Of a stretch of 64,000 nt of DNA, positions 45,602 through 54,492 are shown one piece after another. Position numbers and translations under genes: made by a program. Each line of letters starts with the position of its first letter. The first letter of the stretch is position 1. The DNA comes from Roseovarius sp. MMSF_3281 (GTDB taxonomy: Bacteria; Pseudomonadota; Alphaproteobacteria; Rhodobacterales; Rhodobacteraceae). The DNA is taken from contig NZ_JASHIM010000004.1 in NCBI RefSeq assembly GCF_030733685.1, forward strand, positions 1 to 64,000. Direction: 5' to 3'. The notes below the pieces were generated by a model. The model was not told where the DNA came from, made no database searches, and saw only the letters and a list, made by a program, of their open reading frames with translations.

Positions 45602-45822
45602 GAGTATTTTTGGAAAGATGAAGCGAATGGAGCTTCACTTTTCCTTAACGGATTTCGAGTTCCATGAGGGACGCGGTACAGGCTGGAGAGCCGATGGCCG
45701 TGAAAGGTGAAGCCCTGATCCGGCGTCTGATGCCAGTAGGCCCGCGCGTCGGACAGGGTGGACCGTTCCCCTTCATCTTTCTCAAAATACTCCACGGGGG
45801 TCCGGGGGTGTGAAACCCCCGG
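45602..45822. repeat. Composite inverted-arm repeat element, copy 2
   Basis: The tail motif GAGTATTTTTGGAAAGATGA (45602 onward) and its reverse complement (45771-45792, 20 of 22 positions alike) flank a 147-base core. Beyond the right arm stands the hairpin CCGGGGG-TGTGAAA-CCCCCGG (45802-45822). The core shares GAGGG, CGGTACAGGC, GCCGATGGCCG and AAAGGTGAAGCC with the core of the 24.4-kb element in the same orientation. It fills the only wide gap (295 bases) inside the beta-oxidation operon, between gst and the acyl-CoA dehydrogenase gene. Confidence 0.75.
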
Positions 45823-45854
45823 TTCGACCTTGGCCATGTGCGCCGCGGGACACG

Positions 45855-46991
45855 TCATAGCGCCCTCGCGATCAGTTCTTTCATGATCTCGTTGGTGCCG
45901 CCGTAGATGCGCTGCACGCGCGCGTCGGTCCACATCTCGGCGATGTCATATTCGGCCATGTAGCCATAACCGCCATGCAGTTGCAGGCAATCGTCCAAGA
46001 CCTCGCCCTGCGTGTCGGTGATCCAGTACTTGGCCATGGCGGCCTTTTCGACGCTCAACTCGCCGCGTAAATGCTCTGCGATGCATTCGTCCAGGAAGGC
46101 GCGGGCCACGGTGGTTTTGGTCTGACATTCGGCCAGTTTGAAGCGCGTGTTCTGGAATTGGGTGAGCGGGCCGCCAAAAGCCTGCCGTTCCTTGGCATAG
46201 GCAATGGTACGGGCGACGCCGCCTTCCATGGCCCCTTGTGCCCCGCAGGCGATGATCAGGCGTTCCTGGGGCAGTTGTTCCATCATCTGGTAGAAGCCTT
46301 TGCCCTCTTCACCGCCAAGGATGTTTTCGGGCGGGACTTCAACGTTGTCGAAGAAAAGTTCAGATGTATCCGCCGCGTGGCAGCCGATTTTTTCAAGGTT
46401 GCGACCGCGCGAAAAGCCTTTTGCATTCTCGGTTTCGACCACCACAAGCGAGGTACCCTTGGCGCCTTCCTTCGGGTCCGTTTTGGCGGCGACGATGATT
46501 AGGTCGGCGTGTTGCCCGTTTGTGATGAAGGTCTTCTGGCCGGACAGGCGATAGGCGTTGCCGTCCCGGAGGGCCTTTGTCTTGATACCTTGCACGTCCG
46601 AACCGGCGGCCGGTTCAGTCATCGCGAGCGCCCCCACCATCTCGCCCGAGACCATCTTGGGCAGCCAGCGTTTTTTCTGATCTTCGCTGCCATAGGCCAG
46701 AATATAATGCGCGACGATCCCGGAATGGATCGGATTGCCCCAGCTTGCGAGGTTGGCGCGGCTTTGTTCGATGCAGATCACGGCCTCGTGGCCGAAATCG
46801 CCGCCAGCCCCGCCATATTCCTCGGGAATCGAGGGACAGAGTAGGCCCAGTTCCCCGGCCTGCTGCCAGATGCCGCGATCCATCTCGCCGGCCTTGCGCC
46901 AGCGTTCGAAATGCGGCGCCCATTCGGCACCGATGAAATCGGCGGTCATCTCGGCGAGCATGCGGTGCTCGTCAGTCATCCATGCAGACAT
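45855..46991 (-). CDS. Acyl-CoA dehydrogenase
   Basis: A 378-residue FAD enzyme for the first step of beta-oxidation. It shows [18 protein letters not shown] (FAD and substrate contacts), ITNGQHADL, the helical C-terminal domain with [18 protein letters not shown], and [18 protein letters not shown] at the end. GGAGGAGGG lies upstream of the ATG. Chain-length preference is unknown. It lies in the MerR-led operon. Confidence 0.94.
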   Translation of the reverse strand: MSAWMTDEHRMLAEMTADFIGAEWAPHFERWRKAGEMDRGIWQQAGELGLLCPSIPEEYGGAGGDFGHEAVICIEQSRANLASWGNPIHSGIVAHYILAYGSEDQKKRWLPKMVSGEMVGALAMTEPAAGSDVQGIKTKALRDGNAYRLSGQKTFITNGQHADLIIVAAKTDPKEGAKGTSLVVVETENAKGFSRGRNLEKIGCHAADTSELFFDNVEVPPENILGGEEGKGFYQMMEQLPQERLIIACGAQGAMEGGVARTIAYAKERQAFGGPLTQFQNTRFKLAECQTKTTVARAFLDECIAEHLRGELSVEKAAMAKYWITDTQGEVLDDCLQLHGGYGYMAEYDIAEMWTDARVQRIYGGTNEIMKELIARAL

Positions 46992-47009
46992 TGGGCCCTC
47001 CTCCCGTCG

Positions 47010-47222
47010 TCAGCGTTTGCGCGCCTCCAGTTCGGAATTGAAGATACGCAGGCGGTGCCCGAAGGTATCCTCATTGATCACGCTGTCGAAGTTCTCGAAA
47101 AGAAAGGACAGCGCCTCGCCTTCGTCCAAACCGGCCTCCTGTGCAAAGCGGCGCAGGCGGCGGTATCCATCCTCGGTCATCGCAGCGTTGAAGCGGCGTG
47201 TGAGGCGAAAGCGTTTTGGCAT
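47010..47222 (-). CDS. Small protein, possible ribbon-helix-helix type, in the fad operon
   Basis: A 70-residue basic protein, MPKRFRLTRRFNAAM..EDGYRRLRRFAQEAGLDEGEALSFLFENFDSV. The pattern of a short basic N-terminal strand followed by two helices resembles ribbon-helix-helix DNA-binding proteins, but no close match is recognised. AAGGAAGGA precedes the ATG. It is tucked between the two acyl-CoA dehydrogenase genes with short gaps (18 and 21 bases), so it is co-expressed. It may be a co-regulator or an accessory of the dehydrogenases. Confidence 0.75.
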   Translation of the reverse strand: MPKRFRLTRRFNAAMTEDGYRRLRRFAQEAGLDEGEALSFLFENFDSVINEDTFGHRLRIFNSELEARKR

Positions 47223-47243
47223 GTCTGTCCTTCCTTTTCGTAT

Positions 47244-49040
47244 TTAGCCCGCCGAACTTGCGAATTGTTCGGGCTCAAGCGCCATGACAGTGTCCGCCCC
47301 GCTTTCGATCCGCTTGAGGTGCGTCGCGGTCACCGGCAGGTGGCGGGCCATGTAGTGGCGCCCGGTTGCGATCTTCGTCTCGAAGAAGGTCGCATCGCCT
47401 GCCCCCCCGTCAAGCGCACCTTTCGCGGCCTTGGCCATCTTGGCCCACATCAGCCCAAGGCAGACATGCCCGAAGAGGTGCATGAAGTCGTAAGAACCCG
47501 ACAGCGCATTATTGGGGTTCTTCATGCCGTTTTGCATGAAGTACATACCCGCCGCCTGCAAATCCTTGCTGGCGGCCTTGAGCGGCTCAAGGAATTGCGC
47601 GTCGAACGCCTCATCCTGGCCGGCGTTATCCTTGATGTAGGCTTTCATCATGTCGAAGAAACCCATGATCGCCTTGCCGCCGTTTTGCGCCAGCTTCCGG
47701 CCAACCAGATCGAGCGACTGAATGCCATTGGTGCCTTCGTAGATCATGGTGATCCGGGCATCGCGGACGAATTGCTCAAGCCCCCATTCCTGGGTAAAGC
47801 CCGACCCGCCAAGGGTTTGCTGTGCCAAGACCGTGGTCTCGAACCCCTTATCGGTCAGGAAGCCCTTGATCACCGGTGTCAGGAGCGAGATCATCTGCTC
47901 GGCTTCCTCATCGCCCTTACGGTGGCTGGCGTCGATCATCGAGGCCCCCCAGAAGGTGAAGGCCCGCGCGCCTTCGACGAAAGCCTTTTGATCCATCAGG
48001 TTGCGGCGCACATCGGGGTGCACGATGATCGGATCGGCGGGTTTGTCGGGGGCTTGCACGCCGGTCACGTCGCGACCCTGCAAACGATCCAGAGCAAAGC
48101 CAAGCGCGTTTTGATAGGCGACCTCGCCTTGGGCATAGCCTTGCAGGCCCACCCCAAGCCGCGCTTCGTTCATCATGGTGAACATGGCGCGCATGCCCTT
48201 GTGCGGCTCACCCACGAGGAACCCGGTGGCCCCGTCATAGTTCATCACGCAGGTGGCATTGCCGTGAATGCCCATCTTCTCTTCCAATCCGCCGCAGGAC
48301 AGGGCGTTGCGCTCACCAAGGCTGCCGTCGTCGTTCACCATGAACTTGGGCACGATGAACAGGGAAATACCTTTCACGCCTTCGGGGGCGTCGGGCAGTT
48401 TGGCCAGCACGAGGTGAATGATGTTGTCGCACATGTCGTGCTCACCCGCCGAGATCCAGATTTTCTGCCCAGTGATCTTGTAGGTGTCGTCACCCGCCGG
48501 CTCGGCCTTGGTACGGATCAGGCCCAGATCGGTGCCGCAGTGCGGCTCGGTCAGGTTCATGGTGCCGCCCCATTCGCAAGTCACCATCTTGGGCAGGTAT
48601 GTCTGCTTTTGCTCGTCCGAGCCGTGGGCGTGGATGGCGTTATAGGCCCCGTGGGTCAGGCCCTGATACATGTTGAACGCCATGTTCGCCGCCGAGAGCA
48701 TTTCACCGACAGCCGTGGACATCAGATAGGGCAGGCCCTGACCGCCGTATTCGGGGTCGCAATCAAGGGCCGTCCAACCGCCTTCGCGCACTTGGTCGAA
48801 AGCATCCTTGAACCCGTCGGGCGTATGCACAACGCCATTTTCAAGGGTGCAGCCCTGCTTGTCGCCCACGGTATTGAGAGGGGCCAGAACCTCGGAGGCC
48901 AGCTTGCCCGCCTCATCGAGAACCGCATTGGTGAAATCGCGATCCAGTTCGTCATAGCCCGGAATATCCGAATCCGAGACATTCAGCACATCGTGCAGCA
49001 CGAACTGCATGTCCTTCGTGGGTGGGGTATAGGTTGGCAT
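47244..49040 (-). CDS. Acyl-CoA dehydrogenase, long form with C-terminal extension
   Basis: A 598-residue acyl-CoA dehydrogenase of the large FadE-like/DmdC-like branch. It has an N-terminal extension before the usual domain, the flavin motif [16 protein letters not shown] and IWISAGEHD, the [18 protein letters not shown] segment near residue 430, and a C-terminal dehydrogenase extension of about 120 residues. The branch includes 3-methylmercaptopropionyl-CoA dehydrogenase of the DMSP pathway, but the fatty-acid operon suggests a general acyl-CoA role. GGGAGAG precedes the ATG. Confidence 0.9.
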   Translation of the reverse strand: MPTYTPPTKDMQFVLHDVLNVSDSDIPGYDELDRDFTNAVLDEAGKLASEVLAPLNTVGDKQGCTLENGVVHTPDGFKDAFDQVREGGWTALDCDPEYGGQGLPYLMSTAVGEMLSAANMAFNMYQGLTHGAYNAIHAHGSDEQKQTYLPKMVTCEWGGTMNLTEPHCGTDLGLIRTKAEPAGDDTYKITGQKIWISAGEHDMCDNIIHLVLAKLPDAPEGVKGISLFIVPKFMVNDDGSLGERNALSCGGLEEKMGIHGNATCVMNYDGATGFLVGEPHKGMRAMFTMMNEARLGVGLQGYAQGEVAYQNALGFALDRLQGRDVTGVQAPDKPADPIIVHPDVRRNLMDQKAFVEGARAFTFWGASMIDASHRKGDEEAEQMISLLTPVIKGFLTDKGFETTVLAQQTLGGSGFTQEWGLEQFVRDARITMIYEGTNGIQSLDLVGRKLAQNGGKAIMGFFDMMKAYIKDNAGQDEAFDAQFLEPLKAASKDLQAAGMYFMQNGMKNPNNALSGSYDFMHLFGHVCLGLMWAKMAKAAKGALDGGAGDATFFETKIATGRHYMARHLPVTATHLKRIESGADTVMALEPEQFASSAG

Positions 49041-49067
49041 GGCTCTCTCCCTTGACGTGGTGCCGGA

Positions 49068-49472
49068 TTACTCGGCGGCTTTCTTGGATTGGCGGATCGA
49101 GGCGATCATCTTTTCGCCCCAACGCATTTGGTCACGCAGATCGGCAATCGCATTTTCCAGCTCGTCGCGCTGACGTTCGAGGTCGACAAGGCGCTCCTGT
49201 GCGATCTCGTAGGATTGGGTCAACTGGGTCAGCTGCTGGTCGCCCTTGTCGTAGAGGTCCAGAAGCTGCCGGATTTCTTCAAGGCTGAAACCAAAGCGTT
49301 TGCCGCGCAGGATCAGCTTCAGGCGCGCGCGATCGCGCTTGGTGAAAAGGCGTTTTTGACCTTCGCGGATGGGAAACAGCAACTCCTTGGATTCATAGAA
49401 CCGAAGGGTGCGGGGCGTGACGCCGAAGGCATCGCACATTTCCCGGATTGTCATCGTGTTATCATCTGTCAT
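49068..49472 (-). CDS. MerR-family regulator of the fatty-acid oxidation operon
   Basis: A 134-residue MerR-type protein with the winged helix TIREMCDAFGVTPRTLRFYESKELLFPIREG, then a coiled coil with many charged residues (ERLVDLERQRDELENAIADLRDQM). It lacks the cysteines of metal-sensing MerR proteins. It is the first gene of an operon of seven that ends with fadJ, and the gene lies 27 bases from the first dehydrogenase gene. The upstream region has operator-like repeats. Relatives in this family control acyl-CoA or branched-chain catabolism; the inducer is unknown. Confidence 0.9.
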   Translation of the reverse strand: MTDDNTMTIREMCDAFGVTPRTLRFYESKELLFPIREGQKRLFTKRDRARLKLILRGKRFGFSLEEIRQLLDLYDKGDQQLTQLTQSYEIAQERLVDLERQRDELENAIADLRDQMRWGEKMIASIRQSKKAAE

Positions 49473-49543
49473 CGCTACTACCTTTGCTTGGTCGCAAGGC
49501 TGAATTGTGCGTCTTTCGGATTCGATACAACAGGAGGTGATGT

Positions 49544-49600
49544 TGACGTAAGAGATACGTCACGTCACTTTAATATTGACGTAAGATAATGAAAGGTAAA
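49544..49600 (-). promoter_or_regulatory. MerR-type promoter and operator of the fad operon
   Basis: On the minus strand a -35-like TTTACC (49595-49600) and a -10-like TATTAA (49570-49575) are 19 bases apart, the long spacing typical of MerR-controlled promoters; the spacer holds the half-site TTACGTCAA. Just downstream is a perfect palindrome TGACGTA-AGAGA-TACGTCA (49544-49562), read on the plus strand, near the expected start of transcription. A further half-site lies between them. Confidence 0.6.
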
Positions 49601-49668
49601 CCTGAAAAGGCGCAACTTCCTTGCCCCTGCGTCATCGGGTTTGACCACGATCAAGGCCTGATTTCGTA

Positions 49669-49682
49669 GGTAAAGCTTTACC
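49669..49682. promoter_or_regulatory. Perfect 14-bp palindrome at the end of the second MerR gene
   Basis: GGTAAAGCTTTACC overlaps the stop codon of the second MerR gene and lies 69 bases from the -35 element of the fad operon, which itself contains GGTAAA. It may be a further binding site or a small terminator stem. Confidence 0.35.
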
Positions 49683-50046
49683 CGAGGCTACTGTGCGTTT
49701 CGTCGCGCAGGGCTTGAAGTTCGTCCATCGCCTCTTCCAGTTGCGCGCGCTGCTCGGCCAATTCGGCAAGCTGGCGGTCCGCCAATTCAATCCAGCTCCG
49801 CATTTGGGCCTCGGTCCCCTCATGCTCGTAGATCAAAAGCCACTGGCGGATCTCCTCCAAAGCGAAACCAAATTTTCGCCCGCGCAGGATAAGTGTCATG
49901 CGCGCCACTTCGCGCGCGCCGTAAAAGCGCGACCGCCCTTCACGCTCTGGGTTGAGTAACTCGATATACTCGTAATAGCGTAGGGTACGCGGCGTTACAT
50001 CGAACTTGGCGCACATGTCTTTGAATGTCAGGCGATTCTCAGCCAT
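49678..50046 (-). CDS. Second MerR-family regulator
   Basis: A 122-residue MerR protein with winged helix LTFKDMCAKFDVTPRTLRYYEYIELLNPEREG and a C-terminal coiled coil (LADRQLAELAEQRAQLEEAMDELQAL). It is clearly a paralogue of the MerR protein at 49068-49472: both share MC..F.VTPRTLR.YE, the FGF(A/S)LEEIRQ(W/L)L motif and size. It has its own gap from the fad operon and is divergent from the thioesterase pair. It may respond to a related ligand. Confidence 0.88.
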   Translation of the reverse strand: MAENRLTFKDMCAKFDVTPRTLRYYEYIELLNPEREGRSRFYGAREVARMTLILRGRKFGFALEEIRQWLLIYEHEGTEAQMRSWIELADRQLAELAEQRAQLEEAMDELQALRDETHSSLG

Positions 50047-50166
50047 CGCTCAAGCCTCCCTTGGGACAAGCGTAGGATGTCCTTGCAATGAGGGCAACCG
50101 CTGGCCTTGCGGCTTGCCCATGTTCAGGCCCATAAAGGAACGAGGAACCAAAATGCGGACAGAGGC

Positions 50167-50589
50167 ATGACCCCCGACAAGACAAAATTCGCAGAACAGT
50201 TCATGGGCGCGATCCCGCATTCCGAGGCACTGGGTATGGAATTGACCGAGATCGGAGAGGGCACCGCCGAGATTGCCATGGACTATAACGAACGCTTTAT
50301 CGGTGATCCCGAAACCGGCGTGATCCATGGCGGCGCCGTGTCGGCCTTGATGGATACCTGCTGTGGTGCGGCGGCGATGAGCCATCCCAAGAACCCCGGG
50401 GCGACGGCCACGATCGACCTGCGCATAGATTACATGCGCCCGGCGACGCCCGGCCAACGGATCAAGGCCCGGGCCGAGTGCTATCACATAACGCGGTCCG
50501 TGGCTTTTGTCCGGGCCAAAGCCATGGATGACGACGAAGATCGCCCTGTGGCCACGGCCACCGGCACCTTCACCGTGGAGGCCAGGTAA
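50167..50589 (+). CDS. PaaI-family acyl-CoA thioesterase (hotdog fold)
   Basis: A 140-residue hotdog thioesterase. The catalytic-type motif appears in GDPETGVIHGGAVSALMDTCCG, followed by ATIDLRIDYMRPATPGQ. The start at 50167 removes an upstream basic stretch and matches the family length. Its TAATG overlaps the next gene, a relative of the same fold. Together with the MerR genes it suggests handling of acyl- or aryl-CoA. Confidence 0.88.
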   Translation: MTPDKTKFAEQFMGAIPHSEALGMELTEIGEGTAEIAMDYNERFIGDPETGVIHGGAVSALMDTCCGAAAMSHPKNPGATATIDLRIDYMRPATPGQRIKARAECYHITRSVAFVRAKAMDDDEDRPVATATGTFTVEAR

Positions 50590-51098
50590 TGGCGCGTCCC
50601 CGTCCAGAGCCTGTACAGGTGGTCAAGCAACGTCGTGATGCCGCGCTTAACGCGCTTGTTCACGGCGTGCCCTACATCCAGTTCCTTGGGATCGAATTTG
50701 ACCGGCGCGGAGATGAGTTGACCGCCGTCATGCCCTTCGAAGATAAGCTAATTGGCAATCCGCTTTTGCCCGCGCTGCATGGCGGGGCGACGGCGGCCTT
50801 TCTCGAGGTTTCGGCAATCATAGGGTTGAGTTGGGCAATGCTGTGGGGCGAAATTGAAACTGGCAAGCTGGACCCCGATGATCTGGCGCAAGGCAAGCTG
50901 CCGCGCCTGCCAAAGACAATCGGGTTCACCGTTGATTACCTGCGTTCCGGCCTGCCGCGCGATGCCTATGCCCGTGCGCAGGTAACCCGCTCGGGCCGCC
51001 GCTATGCCAGTGTGCATGTCGAGGCATGGCAGGACAATCGCGCGCGGCCCTTCGCACAGGCCTCGGGGCATTTCCTGATGCCGCGCCGGGATGGCTGA
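50589..51098 (+). CDS. PaaI-family thioesterase, second of a tandem pair
   Basis: A 169-residue protein with the same fold as its neighbour: GNPLLPALHGGATAAFLEVSAI and TIGFTVDYLRSGLPRDAYARAQV. It has an N-terminal extension of about 25 residues. The start overlaps the upstream stop by one base, and the stop overlaps the MATE gene by 8 bases. The pair may form a heteromer, but this is inference. Confidence 0.86.
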   Translation: MARPRPEPVQVVKQRRDAALNALVHGVPYIQFLGIEFDRRGDELTAVMPFEDKLIGNPLLPALHGGATAAFLEVSAIIGLSWAMLWGEIETGKLDPDDLAQGKLPRLPKTIGFTVDYLRSGLPRDAYARAQVTRSGRRYASVHVEAWQDNRARPFAQASGHFLMPRRDG

Positions 51099-52419
51099 AC
51101 CCGCGCCGGGGGCGATCACCCACAAACGCGTCCTGAATATCGCCCTGCCGATCCTTTTGGCCAATATCACGGTGCCAATCCTTGGTGCCGTCGATACCGG
51201 TGTGGTGGGCCAGATGGGGCAGGCCGCGCCCATCGGGGCCGTCGGGATCGGCGCGGTGATCCTGTCGGCGCTTTACTGGATCTTCGGGTTTCTGCGTATG
51301 GGCACCACTGGCCTGACCAGTCAGGCCCACGGCGCGGGGCGTACTGGCGAGGTGGCCGCGCTTCTGACGCGCGCCTTGATGATTGCCTTGGCGGGTGGGG
51401 TTGCGGTGATCACCCTGCAAATCCCCCTGTTTGCCGGGGCGTTCCTCCTTGCCCCTGCAAGCACCGAGGTCGAGGGGCTTGCCCGCGAATACCTGGGGAT
51501 CCGGGTCTGGAGCGCCCCCGCCATGATCGCCATCTACGGGATAACCGGCTGGTTGATCGCACTGGAACGTACGCGCGCCGTTCTGTTGATCCAATTGCTC
51601 ATGAACGGGGTAAACATCGGGCTGGATTTATGGTTCGTGCTGGGCCTTGGCTGGGGCGTGCAGGGGGTGGCCTTGGCCACCTTTCTGGCCGAATGGGGCG
51701 GGCTGATGCTTGGCCTGTGGTTGTGCCGCGATGCGTTTCGCGTGCCGGCTTGGCGTGACTGGCCGCGGGTCTTTGATCGGCAGGCCCTGCGCCACATGGG
51801 GCAGGTGAATGGCGATATCCTGCTTCGTTCGCTGATGCTTCAGGCGATTTTTCTGTCCTTCCTGTTTCTGGGGGCCAATTTCGGCGATGTCACATTGGCG
51901 GCCAATCAGGTGCTTTTGCAGTTTCTGCATATCACGGCCTATGCGCTTGATGGTTTCGCCTTCGCGGCCGAGGCCTTGGTGGGGCAGGCCATGGGGCGCG
52001 CCGATAGCCGCCATTTACGCCGCGCTGCCACGGTCAGTAGCACATGGGGCCTGGTCAGCGTGGGGGTCCTGGCCACCGGCTTCGCGCTGATGGGGGGAGT
52101 GATCATAGATACCATGGCCAAGGTGCCCGAGGTGCAGGCCGAGGCGCGCGTTTACCTGCCTTACATGGTGGTCGCGCCCGTTTTGGGCCTTGGTCCGTAC
52201 ATGCTGGATGGTATTTTCATCGGTGCCACGCGGACGCGTGACATGCGTAACATGATGGTCCTGAGCTTGCTCTCCTATCTTTTGGCCGCCGCGCTTTTGG
52301 TGCCGCAGTTTGGGAACCATGGCCTGTGGCTGGCACTGCTGATCAGCTTCGTTGCACGCGCGGCGACCCTAGGAGCGCGCTATCCTGCGTTGGAGCGCGC
52401 TTCCAACGGGCGTCAGTAG
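51091..52419 (+). CDS. MATE-family efflux transporter (DinF-like)
   Basis: A 442-residue transporter with twelve membrane spans in two halves. The first half begins ITHKRVLNIALPILLANITVPILGAVDTGVVG, a typical MATE start, and the second contains SLMLQAIFLSFLFLGANFG. It probably exports toxic compounds using a sodium or proton gradient. It overlaps the upstream thioesterase gene and is convergent with ghrA (7-base overlap of ends). Confidence 0.9.
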   Translation: MAEPAPGAITHKRVLNIALPILLANITVPILGAVDTGVVGQMGQAAPIGAVGIGAVILSALYWIFGFLRMGTTGLTSQAHGAGRTGEVAALLTRALMIALAGGVAVITLQIPLFAGAFLLAPASTEVEGLAREYLGIRVWSAPAMIAIYGITGWLIALERTRAVLLIQLLMNGVNIGLDLWFVLGLGWGVQGVALATFLAEWGGLMLGLWLCRDAFRVPAWRDWPRVFDRQALRHMGQVNGDILLRSLMLQAIFLSFLFLGANFGDVTLAANQVLLQFLHITAYALDGFAFAAEALVGQAMGRADSRHLRRAATVSSTWGLVSVGVLATGFALMGGVIIDTMAKVPEVQAEARVYLPYMVVAPVLGLGPYMLDGIFIGATRTRDMRNMMVLSLLSYLLAAALLVPQFGNHGLWLALLISFVARAATLGARYPALERASNGRQ

Positions 52420-53348
52420 CCCAAACCACGATCGACCAGGTGCAAGAGCGGCTCTCCGGCTTCTCCGCGCCGAATATTTTCGGCAATCACGCGCGAGGCG
52501 CTTTTGGGCCGGGTTTCCGAGGCGATATGCGGTGTGACCGTTACTTTCGGATGGGACCAGTATGGGTCTTCAGGCGGCAAAGGCTCTTGCCGGAAAACAT
52601 CCAAGGTAGCGTGACCGACCCGCCCCGAATCAAGAGCGGCCAAAAGCGCGGTATCATCAATCAACTGGCCGCGGCCCGGATTGATGATCGCAGCGCCCTC
52701 CGGCAATAGGGCCAAGCTTTCTGCATTCAGGATATTTTCGGTCTCGGGCGTCATCGGCAGAAGTAAGATCACGATCTCCGCCCCAGACAGCGCCGCGCGC
52801 AACCCGTCGTCACCAGAGAGGCAGTGCAGCCCCGGAACGTCTTTTTGCGTTCTGCTCCAACCGGTGACAGGAAAGCCAAGCCCGGCAAGGGCCTCGCCGC
52901 AGGCCCGGCCAAGGGCGCCAAGACCCAGAATCGTTACCGGGCGGTCAGTGGCCAATGGCGGCACAAAATTGCGCCATTCGCCATCTTGGTTCATCACGTG
53001 CAAGTCAGTGTTCAGGTGGTGGCGCAGGGTATGGCCCGTGACCCAATCCACCATGCCTTGGGTCAATCCATCGTCGACCATCCGCGCCAAGGGCTGGGTT
53101 AGCGTTTCATTGCCAACGACGCCTTCGACCCCGGCCCAAAGGTTCAGAACCGCCTTGGTACGTGTGTAAGGGGTGAAATCCTGCACGTCGGAACTGGGCG
53201 CATAAACGATGTAATCCACCTCTGCCGCCGGAATATCCAAGGCCAGAGTGCTATCACCATGACCTACTTCGGCCAAAGCCTCTCGCAGCGGGGCTTCATA
53301 GGTCTGCCAGCGGTCTTCGCTGGCGGCGAACAGGATATTGAGCGACAT
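52413..53348 (-). CDS. ghrA: Glyoxylate/hydroxypyruvate reductase A
   Basis: A 311-residue D-2-hydroxyacid dehydrogenase using NAD(P)H. It shows the Rossmann motif GLGALGRACGEALAGLGF, the active-site arginine region LINPGRGQLIDD, and the catalytic histidine in VTPHIASETRP. The start at 53348 (MSLNILFAASE) has GAGG upstream; longer in-frame starts add unconserved residues. The gene begins 5 bases after rodA and may share its transcript, though its function is unrelated. Confidence 0.92.
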   Translation of the reverse strand: MSLNILFAASEDRWQTYEAPLREALAEVGHGDSTLALDIPAAEVDYIVYAPSSDVQDFTPYTRTKAVLNLWAGVEGVVGNETLTQPLARMVDDGLTQGMVDWVTGHTLRHHLNTDLHVMNQDGEWRNFVPPLATDRPVTILGLGALGRACGEALAGLGFPVTGWSRTQKDVPGLHCLSGDDGLRAALSGAEIVILLLPMTPETENILNAESLALLPEGAAIINPGRGQLIDDTALLAALDSGRVGHATLDVFRQEPLPPEDPYWSHPKVTVTPHIASETRPKSASRVIAENIRRGEAGEPLLHLVDRGLGY

Positions 53349-53352
53349 TTTT

Positions 53353-54492
53353 TTACCTCGGCTTGTGAATATGCGCGCTTTGTACAAAACCAAAACCAAG
53401 CATGAGTATCAACATCGCCGACCCCCCGTAGCTGACCAAAGGCAGCGGCACACCCACCACCGGGGCCAAGCCCATGACCATCGACATGTTGACGGCGAAA
53501 AACAAGAAGAAGGTCGTGGCGATCCCGAGTGTCATGAGGGAGGAAAACCTGTCGCGATTGGCAAGTGCGATCGAGATGCAAAAGATCAGGATCAGGGCGT
53601 AAAGCAGCAATAGCGAAAAGCCCCCGACAAAGCCGAATTCCTCGGCCAGCGTGGTGAAGATGAAATCGGTGTGTTTCTCGGGCAGGAAGTTAAGCCGCGA
53701 TTGGGTGCCCTGCATGAACCCCTTGCCGGTCCAACCGCCCGAGCCAAGGGCGATCTTCGACTGGGTGATGTGATAGCCCTTGTCGAGCGGGTCCGAGGCC
53801 GGATCAAGGAAGGTGTCCAGACGGTCGTAGTGATAGTTGCGCAGGATTTGCCATTCCGTCCCGCGCGACTGGAATACCGCAAAGATCAGGCCCGCCGCCA
53901 TCGAGAACACCGCGGCGAAATAGGCCCAGTGCACGCCTGCAAAAAACATCATCGCGGCCCCCGCCATCATCAAAAGCAAAGCGGTGCCAAGGTCCGGCTG
54001 TGCAAAGACAAGTGCGGCCGGCAGAAGGATGATAACCACCGGGACCAACACCCAAAGCGGGTGGGATGTTTTCTTGAGTGGAAGCCAATCGTAATAGGCG
54101 GCCAGAAACATCACCAGGCTGATTTTCATCAATTCCGACGGCTGCAGCCGCATAAAACCCAGGTCAATCCACCGCTGCGCACCCCCCGCGCTTTTCCCGA
54201 AAAACTCCACCGTCAACAACAGCAGGATCGATATCCCGTAAGCGACCCCTGCCATATTGCGCCAGAACCAGATCGGCACCATGGCGGCGATGAACATCAC
54301 GGCAAAGCCAAGCGCGAAGCGTTTGATCTGTGGTTCGGCCCAAGGGCTGAACGAGCCGCCCGCCACCGAATAAAGCATCAGGAAGCCAACGCTGGCTATC
54401 GCGGCAAGCAGGATCGCCAAGGGCCAGTTCAGGTACAAAACCTTGCGAAACCCGGTTGGCGTGGTTTTGACGGTATACTCAAGATAACTCAT
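53353..54492 (-). CDS. rodA: Rod shape-determining protein RodA (SEDS glycosyltransferase)
   Basis: A 379-residue SEDS-family peptidoglycan polymerase with about ten membrane spans. Conserved parts include WIDLGFMRLQPSELMKISLVMFLA, DLGTALLLMMAG and VGVPLPLVSYGGSAMLILMLGFG. It works with PBP2 in cell elongation. The start overlaps the mrdA stop by 4 bases. Confidence 0.95.
   Translation of the reverse strand: MSYLEYTVKTTPTGFRKVLYLNWPLAILLAAIASVGFLMLYSVAGGSFSPWAEPQIKRFALGFAVMFIAAMVPIWFWRNMAGVAYGISILLLLTVEFFGKSAGGAQRWIDLGFMRLQPSELMKISLVMFLAAYYDWLPLKKTSHPLWVLVPVVIILLPAALVFAQPDLGTALLLMMAGAAMMFFAGVHWAYFAAVFSMAAGLIFAVFQSRGTEWQILRNYHYDRLDTFLDPASDPLDKGYHITQSKIALGSGGWTGKGFMQGTQSRLNFLPEKHTDFIFTTLAEEFGFVGGFSLLLLYALILIFCISIALANRDRFSSLMTLGIATTFFLFFAVNMSMVMGLAPVVGVPLPLVSYGGSAMLILMLGFGFVQSAHIHKPR

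Noticed and set aside
43010..45667. 885-codon open frame opposite fadJ, fadA and gst
   Set aside because: The real genes on the other strand have full catalytic motifs; this frame spans several genes and crosses their borders without any recognisable domain.
46911..49055. 714-codon open frame opposite the long acyl-CoA dehydrogenase
   Set aside because: Antisense shadow of a well-supported gene; also covers the small protein and gap next to it.
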